From: a virus
Reading direction: 5' to 3' (one strand)
IMG/VR virus record: IMGVR_UViG_3300013137_000114
Location: 1-21,946 of that record
DNA: 21,946 nucleotides
The position numbers were made by a program, and so were the translations under genes. This document shows, in pieces, positions 15,948-21,946 of the stretch (position 1 is the stretch's first letter; every line of letters starts with the position of its first letter). The notes under the pieces are model-generated. The model saw only the letters and a list, made by a program, of their open reading frames with translations. It was not told the origin of the DNA and searched no databases.

Positions 15948-16787
15948 TCACCCCCCTTGCTGTTTTTTCTTGTGAGCGTTCAGGGCTTTGGTATATGCTA
16001 CCCAGTCGCTCTCTTTTCCGCTTTGTCTTGCCTGCGCTTCCAGTTTTTCAAGTTGGGAGGTCGGGCTTGTTACAACGGCTTTTCTGCCGCCTGCGGCCAG
16101 AGAAACTTTGTCTTGTTCTTTCATAAGTTTCTTTTTCTCCTTCGCTATTGCTGACGAACCGGATTTCGGAATAACACCTAACTGTTTAGCCGCTTTCTCA
16201 ACGGCGATTGACAACCCTTCCGGGTCGGAAGAATACCACGGCTTGGAACGGTAGATTGAATCGGATAGGATATACAAGGCGCTTTGCGGATTGCGGAGGT
16301 CGGGATAATCATCGCAGGCCTTTAGTAATGCCTGTTGCCTTCCCTCCACAATCTTTAACTGTTGCGCCCTTACCTTATCCTCCTCCAGAACCGCCCTTGC
16401 CTTCTTCTCAACCTTAATGTCAATCAGTTTGTCGCTCGCCCACTTTGCGTATTGCGGGTTATAACTTTGACCGTTAAGGTCGCTGTAATAATCCACCATC
16501 CGTTGCAGGTCTGCTTCGGTGTATTCCTCCTTCTTTTCGGTTGCCGGTTTCGCCTGGCGCAGGACTTCCGCCTCACGCTCGGCGTCGTGCATTTTCCGTG
16601 TCAGTTCGTCAAAGCGGGGTTGGACTGCGGATTGGGGAATATATCCCTTTTCCTTTGCCAGCCGCTCAAACCTTTCATCCTCCGTTTCTTTTGGAGGTTC
16701 GTCCTCTGGAAGTTCTTCCGGTGGTAACTCTTCGCCTTCCGGAGGCGTCTTTACTTCTTCCTCTCCAACTTTCTTTTCTGGTTCCAT
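15948..16787 (-). CDS. Scaffold protein (279 residues)
   Basis: A highly charged helical protein directly before the capsid gene, the usual place for the scaffold that guides procapsid assembly and then leaves. The first 40 residues are rich in Glu and Pro. A coiled-coil-like region covers about 60-160. The end is basic (VAYTKALNAHKKKQQGG), fitting the capsid-binding tail of scaffolds. AAGGAG lies about 8 bases before ATG. No protease domain is visible. Confidence 0.8.
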   Translation of the reverse strand: MEPEKKVGEEEVKTPPEGEELPPEELPEDEPPKETEDERFERLAKEKGYIPQSAVQPRFDELTRKMHDAEREAEVLRQAKPATEKKEEYTEADLQRMVDYYSDLNGQSYNPQYAKWASDKLIDIKVEKKARAVLEEDKVRAQQLKIVEGRQQALLKACDDYPDLRNPQSALYILSDSIYRSKPWYSSDPEGLSIAVEKAAKQLGVIPKSGSSAIAKEKKKLMKEQDKVSLAAGGRKAVVTSPTSQLEKLEAQARQSGKESDWVAYTKALNAHKKKQQGG

Positions 16788-16920
16788 CTTTACTTCTCCT
16801 TCGCCGGATTATTTAACGACTTACCGTATAGTCGGGCTGTTCTTCATCTGGTCTCGGGGGATGACCCGCCCGGTTTTGTCTGTCTCGGGTGGACATCACA
16901 GCCGGTTTATCAGAACGCAA
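16788..16920 (-). other. Gap before the scaffold gene, with a doubtful 27-codon frame
   Basis: 133 bases. A minus-strand frame at 16813-16896 (MSTRDRQNRAGHPPRPDEEQ...) has no good ribosome site and is probably not a gene. The gap also holds two copies of CCCGAGAC, about 30 bases apart, and the scaffold ribosome site. I see no convincing promoter or terminator. Confidence 0.35.
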
Positions 16921-17079
16921 TTATCTGCGTTTCTTTTTCTTTTCGTGTGTACCGTATCCCTTCATATGCAGTAACTGGACTGCTTCAACGGCGTTATTAT
17001 GTGAACGGCATACCTGTTTGACTTCCCATTTGCCGTTGACGAAGTGATAAACGATATTATCCACAACCTTATATGGCAT
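16921..17079 (-). CDS. Small basic protein of unknown function (52 residues)
   Basis: Begins MPYKVVDNIVYHFVNGKWEV and ends in a very basic tail (THEKKKKRR). GGAGGAGGT lies 5-6 bases before ATG, and the ATG overlaps the previous TAA as TAATG, the same coupling used by the two genes before it. A compact N-terminal beta segment followed by a helix (NNAVEAVQLLHMKG) can be guessed. The basic tail may bind DNA or acidic scaffold. No family recognised, but ribosome site, coupling and composition make it a real gene. Confidence 0.75.
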   Translation of the reverse strand: MPYKVVDNIVYHFVNGKWEVKQVCRSHNNAVEAVQLLHMKGYGTHEKKKKRR

Positions 17080-17408
17080 TAAATACCTCCTCCGCCCTGC
17101 CGGATTGCCGGCTCTTCAAGGGGCGTTTTCTCTTTTTCCTCTTCTTTCTTTTGCGCCAATACCTGGTCTCTAAACTTCTCGTATGTCTCAAATGCAGTCA
17201 ATACCGCCCTGATGCCTTCCAGCCGTCCGATACGCTTATCGGAGTTCTCCTTACTTCCCATATCGGACAACTCCGCCATTATCTGGTTTTCGGTTACGGC
17301 TGACAGGAGTTGATACATATCCGAACCCTTGAAATCGGAATAAAGGTTGCCGATAAAGACAATATCCTCTTCGTTAAACCTGTTTAGGCGTTCCTTGACC
17401 GATAACAT
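17079..17408 (-). CDS. Unknown small helical protein after portal (109 residues)
   Basis: Not recognised. Helical throughout, with a Lys/Glu-rich stretch (AQKKEEEKEKTPLEE, about 84-98) and a glycine end (RQGGGGI). The ATG overlaps the portal TAA as TAATG, and GGGAGG lies 3 bases upstream. Its place between portal and capsid genes suggests a head-assembly accessory. Confidence 0.65.
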   Translation of the reverse strand: MLSVKERLNRFNEEDIVFIGNLYSDFKGSDMYQLLSAVTENQIMAELSDMGSKENSDKRIGRLEGIRAVLTAFETYEKFRDQVLAQKKEEEKEKTPLEEPAIRQGGGGI

Positions 17409-19378
17409 TAACCTCCCATTTGCGGCTGATTATTGCCGCCGGTTATGGACTGTATCTGGTCTTTTCCTTTATCCCCGGCCATCATCGCCTGCCGTGCCTG
17501 TAATCCCGCCTGTACCATCTGGTCGGGAAGCATAAGGCGGTTGGCAAGTTTGCCGTCCATCTTGCGCAGATAATTCAGGCGCAATTCCTTCTGGTTGATA
17601 TATGGGTCGCCCTTAAACATTTGCAGGTTGGCAAGGGCTTCCTGTGCTTCAAGCACCGGGTTTGTGCCTTCTATCCTTCCGCCCGGCCTAATATCAAAAT
17701 TTCCCCGTATCTCGTTCTTACTGACATTCATACCGCTAAACGTGGGTTGATTTGGGGCAAGTGGATTTGTTTCATTCATCACCCTTACCCAGACATCGTC
17801 CGGCCCGTATTGAAGCCATAAAGCCCACGTCTGCTCAAATAGTTCCTTGACCGCTTCCTGAAATATCCTGCCGTCAAGCGAAAATACCTGCATCTTCGCC
17901 ATATTGACGGATTGGACTTCATACTTTGTCCGGGCTTCGGATAAAGGCGACAAAGGAGAGGCGACGCCGAAATCGGTAACGCCGATATATTCCTCCGCCC
18001 AGGCCTTCAATATCGCTTCCTCACGCTCAAAGGACACCTCTACGTTCTGAACCTGCAACGGCTCTAATGCGTCCATCCGGCTGACAGGAATGCCCTGACC
18101 CGGTATAAAGCGGATATTGGACGGATTGACAACGCCGGGAATATACTTAAACGATAAGGAATTGGCGATGGTCTGCCGGTCTATCTTCTGGTTATGCTGA
18201 ATTGTCATCTCCGTTTGCAGGTGGTCTAATATCTCCGGCACTCCCCTTGCCTCGTAATAACTATCGCCGTTTATCTCAAACGGCACTTCCACGAAAGGCC
18301 ATCGGCCGTGTTCGTAGGGGAACTCAATAAACCGCAAGGGCTTCTCCGGATAGTCCGGGCAGATGGTCAATACGCACCTTTCCTTAACCTTGTCGCCGTT
18401 TATGTCGTGATAGCAACATATTTCCCAGATACGGACAAGTTCATTAGAACCAACCAATTCTTCGTATACACCTGTCCGTGCCTGTTTTTCGGTATCTATG
18501 GTGTTATCTTTCTTTGTCTTGTCCTTGCCGATATTCTTCTCTATAATTTCGGTTACCACGCCAAGGTCATATTTACCGCCCTTGGCGTCTATTAACAAGT
18601 CGTTTTCGGCAAAATAAGATATATCGCATATCCACCGGGCGGATTGAATATCGGTTGTGTCCGGCGGAACGATAATGTCAAGCGGGTCTTTGACAATCCA
18701 TTTTGGGGCGTCATAATCAATCTGGGGGATATTGACCTTAATCTTGCGCTGACCTGCCCTTATTTTGCCTGCTATGGCGTTTATCTGCTCTGTTTCGCTG
18801 TCATCCAGCCCGTAGGTCACCTTGAGCCATTCGGGGATGGCAGTATCATCCAGCATAACATCAACCGGAATATCAATGGCGTCTATGACATCGGCGGTAT
18901 AGGTTACGGTTCTCTGGTAGATAACCTTGACGATAACCTTGCCTTTTTCCAGCATCTTGTCTATCATCAGGACGGCGGGCTTAAATACCCGCATACGCAC
19001 CTTTAAGAGCCAGTCAAAGAATATTTCGCACTTTGACGCCTTATCCGCATCTTCCGGCCCTACCGGTTCAAAGTAAGCCATCGTTTCGGATGGCTCAAAC
19101 AACCGGACGTAAGAGGGTTTTAACTTGCGGATGGTCTTGTCAACCAAGGGGATATGGAGATTGGAACAGCCGGGCCAGGGAAAGTTCTTTGTTCCCCTGA
19201 CGCCATAGCGTTTCTTATACCAGCGGGTTAATTTCTCCTTATAGGCGTCCCTTGTGTCGTCCGCTTCGTTTACTTCGGCGATAATGCCGGAAATAAACTC
19301 CTTGACATTATCAACGACGACTTCATTCTGGGCTTCTAACTGCTCACCCTTGCCTTTAACTGCGGTTTTTTTAGCCAT
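17408..19378 (-). CDS. Portal protein (656 residues)
   Basis: The portal is the twelve-part ring at the capsid vertex through which DNA is packed and ejected. The length suits podovirus portals. Typical elements are FPWPGCSNLHIPLVDKTI (66-83) in the N-terminal part, a middle beta domain, and the stem/crown region around ARGVPEILDHLQTEMTIQHN, leading into a Gln/Met-rich helical C-terminus (about 610-656) that may form a barrel. It follows the large terminase, its docking partner, with a TAATG overlap. No protease motif is seen. Confidence 0.88.
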   Translation of the reverse strand: MAKKTAVKGKGEQLEAQNEVVVDNVKEFISGIIAEVNEADDTRDAYKEKLTRWYKKRYGVRGTKNFPWPGCSNLHIPLVDKTIRKLKPSYVRLFEPSETMAYFEPVGPEDADKASKCEIFFDWLLKVRMRVFKPAVLMIDKMLEKGKVIVKVIYQRTVTYTADVIDAIDIPVDVMLDDTAIPEWLKVTYGLDDSETEQINAIAGKIRAGQRKIKVNIPQIDYDAPKWIVKDPLDIIVPPDTTDIQSARWICDISYFAENDLLIDAKGGKYDLGVVTEIIEKNIGKDKTKKDNTIDTEKQARTGVYEELVGSNELVRIWEICCYHDINGDKVKERCVLTICPDYPEKPLRFIEFPYEHGRWPFVEVPFEINGDSYYEARGVPEILDHLQTEMTIQHNQKIDRQTIANSLSFKYIPGVVNPSNIRFIPGQGIPVSRMDALEPLQVQNVEVSFEREEAILKAWAEEYIGVTDFGVASPLSPLSEARTKYEVQSVNMAKMQVFSLDGRIFQEAVKELFEQTWALWLQYGPDDVWVRVMNETNPLAPNQPTFSGMNVSKNEIRGNFDIRPGGRIEGTNPVLEAQEALANLQMFKGDPYINQKELRLNYLRKMDGKLANRLMLPDQMVQAGLQARQAMMAGDKGKDQIQSITGGNNQPQMGG

Positions 19379-20727
19379 TATGCGCTCTCACCGTATCCGA
19401 TTCCGAGGTTATCCGGCTGGGTTTCCTGCCAGAACGCCCTGCGGTTGGAATACCATTTGGTTTCCGGCTGTTTGATATACTGTAAACCGTATAAGCCGTA
19501 AACGAGGGCTTCACCACGGTCAGGGCTCCGGCCCAGTTTCTTTTTAATCTCCTCTTTCGGCTCTATCTTTATTTTGCCGTTTGAGGCAAACTCGTATACG
19601 GCGGAGGATAAATCGGCAAATAATCTCGGGTCGTCAGGTATGGAGGCCTTCTTTGAGTTCAGGACTTCGGAAGCAATAAACCATACCTCCGCCCGCAGAT
19701 TAAGGAAGCGTTCATCGCTTGACGCCTCGCTTGAAACCACCGGAAAGACGTCAACGCCCAGTTCGGAAAGCCGGTCGCAGACGCCCGAACCTATCCCGAT
19801 GGCGTCAATAAACACCTTCTCACAGCCGAATTTGGTATAAAGGGAGAAGATGCGGCCGGCGGTGTCCATCAGGTCTTTCTGGCCGGTAATGTCGGTTTCA
19901 ATCACCTTTGAACCGTCCCAGACATAGATAACCGTCTCATCATCACCGAAACGGGCTACGTCGCAGGAGATAAAACGCTTGCCGGTAGGTGTAATATCGT
20001 TCTTGGCCGCACCAACCGCCGCAGAATACTGGATTACAATATCCTCACCGGATAACTGTTCCCAGTCGCCATAGAGATAAGCCCTCAACAATTCCGGGCG
20101 GAACTTAAAGACATCCTTCAGCCGGTCAAGATAGGTAGGGGGAAGATGCGGATTGTCGCCCGGCAACGCCTGGACAAACCTGTAACCCTCGCCCGGATTA
20201 TGGATAAACTTATCCCTGACCCAGTTAGCCCTGGGGTTGGCGGAAGAGATAAACTTGCACGGCATACCCTTCTGGCGCAAAGCCCCGTTTATAGAAGCAA
20301 AGTCCTCAAGGTCAAGTTCCTCTATCTGGTCTGGTGCGGCAAAGCCGATTTCCATAGAATTAAACTTATCAACCGCATCCTCGCTATCCATACCGCCGAA
20401 CATAATCACAGAATTAAACCCCGGCAACAGGATAGCCGCTTCTTTGGAATTATCCCTGATTTCGTATAATTCTTTCGGAATCTCCCTCTGCCACGTTACC
20501 AGCGTGGATTCCCGGAAGTGCTTACCCTTCTTCCTGCCCATCCAGCCCCGGATACCCTGATAGCGCATACAATAGAACAATGATTGCCAGCAGAGCCATA
20601 CGGTCTTACCGCCCCCTTTTGCGCCGCCGTAAAGCAGATAGGCCACAGAAGGGTCAAAGGCAAGCGTATGAGCCGCTAATTGCTTATCGGTCGGTTTATA
20701 ATTATCAAGGAATTTAACCTTTTTCAA
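19378..20727 (-). CDS. terL: Large terminase subunit, TTG start (449 residues)
   Basis: The packaging motor. The ATPase domain has Walker A GGAKGGGKT (34-42) and a Walker B/catalytic region near MEIGFAAPDQIEEL (125-138), less regular than usual. The RNase-H-like nuclease domain shows the expected acidic residues: D256 (SCDVARFGDDET), D308 (VFIDAIGIGSG) and D403 (SPDRGEALVYG). It drives DNA into the head through the portal encoded next. The start is TTG at 20725-20727; a TGA lies two codons upstream in the same frame and no other start precedes Walker A. The ribosome site is poor (GGGGGC), so regulation at translation is possible. Confidence 0.93.
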   Translation of the reverse strand: MKKVKFLDNYKPTDKQLAAHTLAFDPSVAYLLYGGAKGGGKTVWLCWQSLFYCMRYQGIRGWMGRKKGKHFRESTLVTWQREIPKELYEIRDNSKEAAILLPGFNSVIMFGGMDSEDAVDKFNSMEIGFAAPDQIEELDLEDFASINGALRQKGMPCKFISSANPRANWVRDKFIHNPGEGYRFVQALPGDNPHLPPTYLDRLKDVFKFRPELLRAYLYGDWEQLSGEDIVIQYSAAVGAAKNDITPTGKRFISCDVARFGDDETVIYVWDGSKVIETDITGQKDLMDTAGRIFSLYTKFGCEKVFIDAIGIGSGVCDRLSELGVDVFPVVSSEASSDERFLNLRAEVWFIASEVLNSKKASIPDDPRLFADLSSAVYEFASNGKIKIEPKEEIKKKLGRSPDRGEALVYGLYGLQYIKQPETKWYSNRRAFWQETQPDNLGIGYGESA

Positions 20728-20730
20728 AAA

Positions 20731-20865
20731 TCAGCCCCCAAAAAAATCAGGAAACGAAAAGAGACCCCCACCCCTAAAGAAAAATGTGAGCGGGGAAGAT
20801 AGATAATTAACGGTTAGAGACAACTCCCTGCCCTGTTTCCCCCTCCCCCACCCGGTCATCTCCAT
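20731..20865 (-). CDS. Possible 44-codon leader frame before terL, in the same reading frame
   Basis: A minus-strand frame starts MEMTGWGRGKQGREL and ends FFFRGGGLFSFPDFFGG. Its TGA is separated from the terL TTG by one codon, and both are in the same frame. There is no clear ribosome site. The odd Gly/Phe composition follows from G and T tracts in the DNA, so this may simply be a structured non-coding region. If translated, it would couple to or control terL. Confidence 0.3.
   Translation of the reverse strand: MEMTGWGRGKQGRELSLTVNYLSSPLTFFFRGGGLFSFPDFFGG
20826..20853 (-). promoter_or_regulatory. G-quadruplex-like tract between the terminase genes
   Basis: On the minus strand five G-runs of 3, 5, 5, 3 and 3 bases follow one another with loops of 1, 1, 5 and 2 bases. 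This meets the usual four-tract quadruplex rule. Two more G-rich runs lie downstream (20765-20774, AGGGGTGGGGG-like, and 20734-20738), the last next to the terL start. It could fold in the DNA or in the terL leader RNA. Role unknown. Confidence 0.6.
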
Positions 20866-20904
20866 CTCTATCTGCACATCAGCAACGTCGCATAATAAGG
20901 AATT

Positions 20905-21036
20905 ATGTTAACTTGGCCAAAATCTATTATCGCATTGATTATCATTGTCTTGTTGAGTTATGCACAGGCAAATCAATTATTATTTCCCCGCCTTTATCGC
21001 CTAAAACACAATATCTTGTGGTATCATCCCTGTTGA
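20905..21036 (+). CDS. Possible plus-strand exported small peptide (43 residues)
   Basis: Begins MLTWPKSIIALIIIVLLSYA (signal-peptide-like, cut near SYA or AQA), followed by a short basic aromatic part (PRLYRLKHNILWYHP). AAGGA stands 3-4 bases before ATG, closer than ideal. The stop overlaps the end of the small terminase gene by 13 bases in convergent orientation. I see no strong promoter. The frame is protein-like and resembles the plus-strand case at 1173-1325 in layout, but at 43 codons chance is possible. Confidence 0.4.
   Translation: MLTWPKSIIALIIIVLLSYAQANQLLFPRLYRLKHNILWYHPC
21003..21020 (-). terminator. Weak hairpin with a short U-tract after the small terminase gene
   Basis: On the minus strand CACAA-GATA-TTGTG is followed by TTTT, starting 4 bases past the stop codon. 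The stem of 5 base pairs is too short for a confident terminator. Confidence 0.25.
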
Positions 21037-21449
21037 TAACCTTGCTCACCAGGCAGGTAGCCGATTACCTGGATGCCGCCGGATACCTCTACCTTGTCGG
21101 TAAATAATTTCTGCCATTTGCCGAGTAATTCAAGCGATTTAAGGACATTATCCGACGATAAGTCCATTTTCGCCCTTAACCCGGCGTCCTCAAGTGCGTC
21201 GATAATCTTTATCAACTTGCTAATTACCTTCTCTTTTATCTTTTCCGGCTCCAAACATTCCGATATTTTCTGATTGACCTTATCTGGTATCTGGGCTGTT
21301 ATTCTTTTTGCTGTTTGCTCTGTATACCCTGCTTTTATCGCGCTTTTATACGCATTTCCAAACGTATCACTATCTATATCGGCGTATTGATTTATAAATT
21401 CTATTTGCCGGGGACTTAATATATTTTTTTTATTATCTTTTTCTTTCAT
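21024..21449 (-). CDS. terS: Small terminase subunit (141 residues)
   Basis: Recognises the phage DNA and starts packaging with the large subunit. The N-terminal part (LSPRQIEFINQYADID, then NAYKSAIKAGYTEQTAKRI) matches the helix-turn-helix start of terminase small subunits (Terminase_2-like), where an Ala-GY-T/S pattern is typical. A helical oligomerisation region follows, and the end (EVSGGIQVIGYLPGEQGYQQG) may contact the large subunit. The start at 21449 is chosen because GGGGGAAGGA lies just before it; an ATG five codons upstream (21464) has no ribosome site and would lie close to the mapped promoter start. Confidence 0.82.
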   Translation of the reverse strand: MKEKDNKKNILSPRQIEFINQYADIDSDTFGNAYKSAIKAGYTEQTAKRITAQIPDKVNQKISECLEPEKIKEKVISKLIKIIDALEDAGLRAKMDLSSDNVLKSLELLGKWQKLFTDKVEVSGGIQVIGYLPGEQGYQQG

Positions 21450-21465
21450 CTTTCCTTCCCCCATC

Positions 21466-21494
21466 TGTATATATATAAAAAGAATATATATACA
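21466..21494. repeat. Perfect AT palindrome, operator-like, before terS
   Basis: TGTATATATAT (21466-21476) and ATATATATACA (21484-21494) form an 11-base perfect inverted repeat around the 7-base centre AAAAAGA. It covers the -10 element and the predicted transcription start of the minus-strand promoter, the usual place for a repressor site. It could also form an RNA hairpin. Confidence 0.75.
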
Positions 21495-21513
21495 TCTTCC
21501 CCCAGGTTTTCAA
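21485..21513 (-). promoter_or_regulatory. Candidate sigma70 promoter for the terminase operon
   Basis: On the minus strand TTGAAA (21508-21513) and TATATA (21485-21490) are 17 bases apart. The -35 lies at the end of the upstream 90-residue gene. Transcription would start near 21478, giving a short leader before terS. It is the only promoter-like site I found upstream of the structural genes on this strand. Confidence 0.45.
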
Positions 21514-21782
21514 AATAGCCCCGGCTGATTATCTCCGGCTATCTCATATCCTTCCGCCCTCATCCAGGCGGTTGCCTCCGCCCGGGCCTGGTCTCTGTAT
21601 GCCGGGTTTATCGGCTCTTGCGCCCGGTATATCTCCGGGTTTATCGTCTCCAGGATATGGCCTCTTATTTCATCTATTTCGGCCTCGGTTGGCTCAATAT
21701 AGCCGTTTCCTGGCAAATCCGTGTGTAAATCAGCCCCCAGAATCGATTTTAAGGCACTTTTATTTGTTTCTTGATACTCCAC
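21510..21782 (-). CDS. Unknown protein upstream of terS, GTG start (90 residues)
   Basis: Not recognised. The product is acidic (begins MEYQETNKSALKSILGADLH) with a C-terminal helical part (YRDQARAEATAWMRAEGYEI) and ends QPGLF. The start is GTG at 21780-21782 with GGGGGG 4 bases before it. The frame stays open about 18 codons further upstream without a usual start codon. No membrane or enzyme motif is seen. It may be the last gene of an earlier operon, since a promoter follows at 21485-21513. Confidence 0.6.
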   Translation of the reverse strand: MEYQETNKSALKSILGADLHTDLPGNGYIEPTEAEIDEIRGHILETINPEIYRAQEPINPAYRDQARAEATAWMRAEGYEIAGDNQPGLF

Positions 21783-21887
21783 TATCCCCCCGTCAGCGTC
21801 GGTTATGGTTGGCCCGGGGTTGGCCGGATTACTTTATTTTTCCCGGTATCTACCGGCTGTCCGGCCAGTCCCGGCCAAGTTATATTT

Positions 21888-21946
21888 TTATCTAATATAA
21901 TAGTTGTTATACAGTTCTTCCGCTTCCAACCAGTTAAATGCCAGCA
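21888..21946 (-). CDS. C-terminal end of an unknown gene
   Basis: A minus-strand frame enters from the right edge and ends in TAA at 21888-21890. The readable part is LAFNWLEAEELYNNYYIR, which looks like an authentic helical protein end. Too little is present for identification. Confidence 0.6.
   Translation of the reverse strand, partial: LAFNWLEAEELYNNYYIR

Noticed and set aside
16813-16896. 27-codon minus-strand frame before the scaffold
   Set aside because: No ribosome site at a useful distance, very short, Arg/Pro-rich and in a gap likely to be a leader.
16519-16974. Plus-strand 151-codon frame opposite the scaffold gene
   Set aside because: The Ser/Phe-rich product is the usual reverse image of Glu/Lys-rich coding DNA.
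20728-21023. Alternative genetic code (TGA read as an amino acid) linking the leader frame to terL
   Set aside because: Several well-supported genes here end in TGA at sensible places, and the leader peptide does not resemble a terminase N-terminus.
21841-21885. GC-rich inverted repeats (CCGGTA/TACCGG) as a terminator
   Set aside because: Stems are short and no T-run follows on either strand in the proper place.
21804-21946. 47-codon minus-strand frame from the right edge (ending RPTPGQP)
   Set aside because: It overlaps the more protein-like frame ending at 21888 and has no start codon within the window.

Overview
This window is part of the late (virion assembly) region of a tailed bacteriophage, probably a short-tailed, podovirus-like one. 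It carries terminase, portal, scaffold, an SU10-type (DUF5309) major capsid protein, a beta-propeller tail protein and T7-like ejection proteins. I see no tape measure, tail tube or sheath gene. Almost every gene lies on the minus strand, so transcription runs from position 21946 down to 1. Strong AGGAGG ribosome sites, TTG and GTG starts and Sec-type signal peptides point to a bacterial, probably Gram-negative, host that I cannot name. There are no tRNAs, rRNAs, CRISPR arrays, insertion sequences or integrase.

In order of transcription: the tail end of an unknown gene (21888-21946); an unknown 90-residue gene; a sigma70-like promoter overlapping a perfect AT palindrome; the small terminase; a 300-base G-rich gap; the large terminase (TTG start); portal; two small unknown genes; scaffold; major capsid protein; a terminator-like hairpin; an unknown 150-residue gene; a large two-domain glycosyltransferase; a new 42-residue gene; a head-tail adaptor candidate; a nozzle/propeller protein; two fibre-like proteins; a secreted 124-residue protein; a GNAT-fold protein; three successive ejection-type proteins, the last of 1433 residues; a secreted 148-residue protein; and an HNH endonuclease. 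The next gene starts at position 18 and leaves the window. Genes are packed tightly, often by TAATG or 8-11 base overlaps, which suggests translational coupling.

The order adaptor, propeller, (fibres), GNAT, and three internal proteins with the largest last matches T7 genes 11, 12, 13, 14, 15 and 16. Less expected items are: a GT2-TPR-GT4 glycosyltransferase inside the structural operon; several late-operon proteins with signal peptides, including a fibre; a plus-strand 50-codon membrane-protein frame behind a near-consensus promoter that would give a leaderless mRNA; a second plus-strand signal-peptide frame between the terminase genes; and a G-quadruplex-like tract there. Coordinates of small genes were worked out by hand from the sequence.
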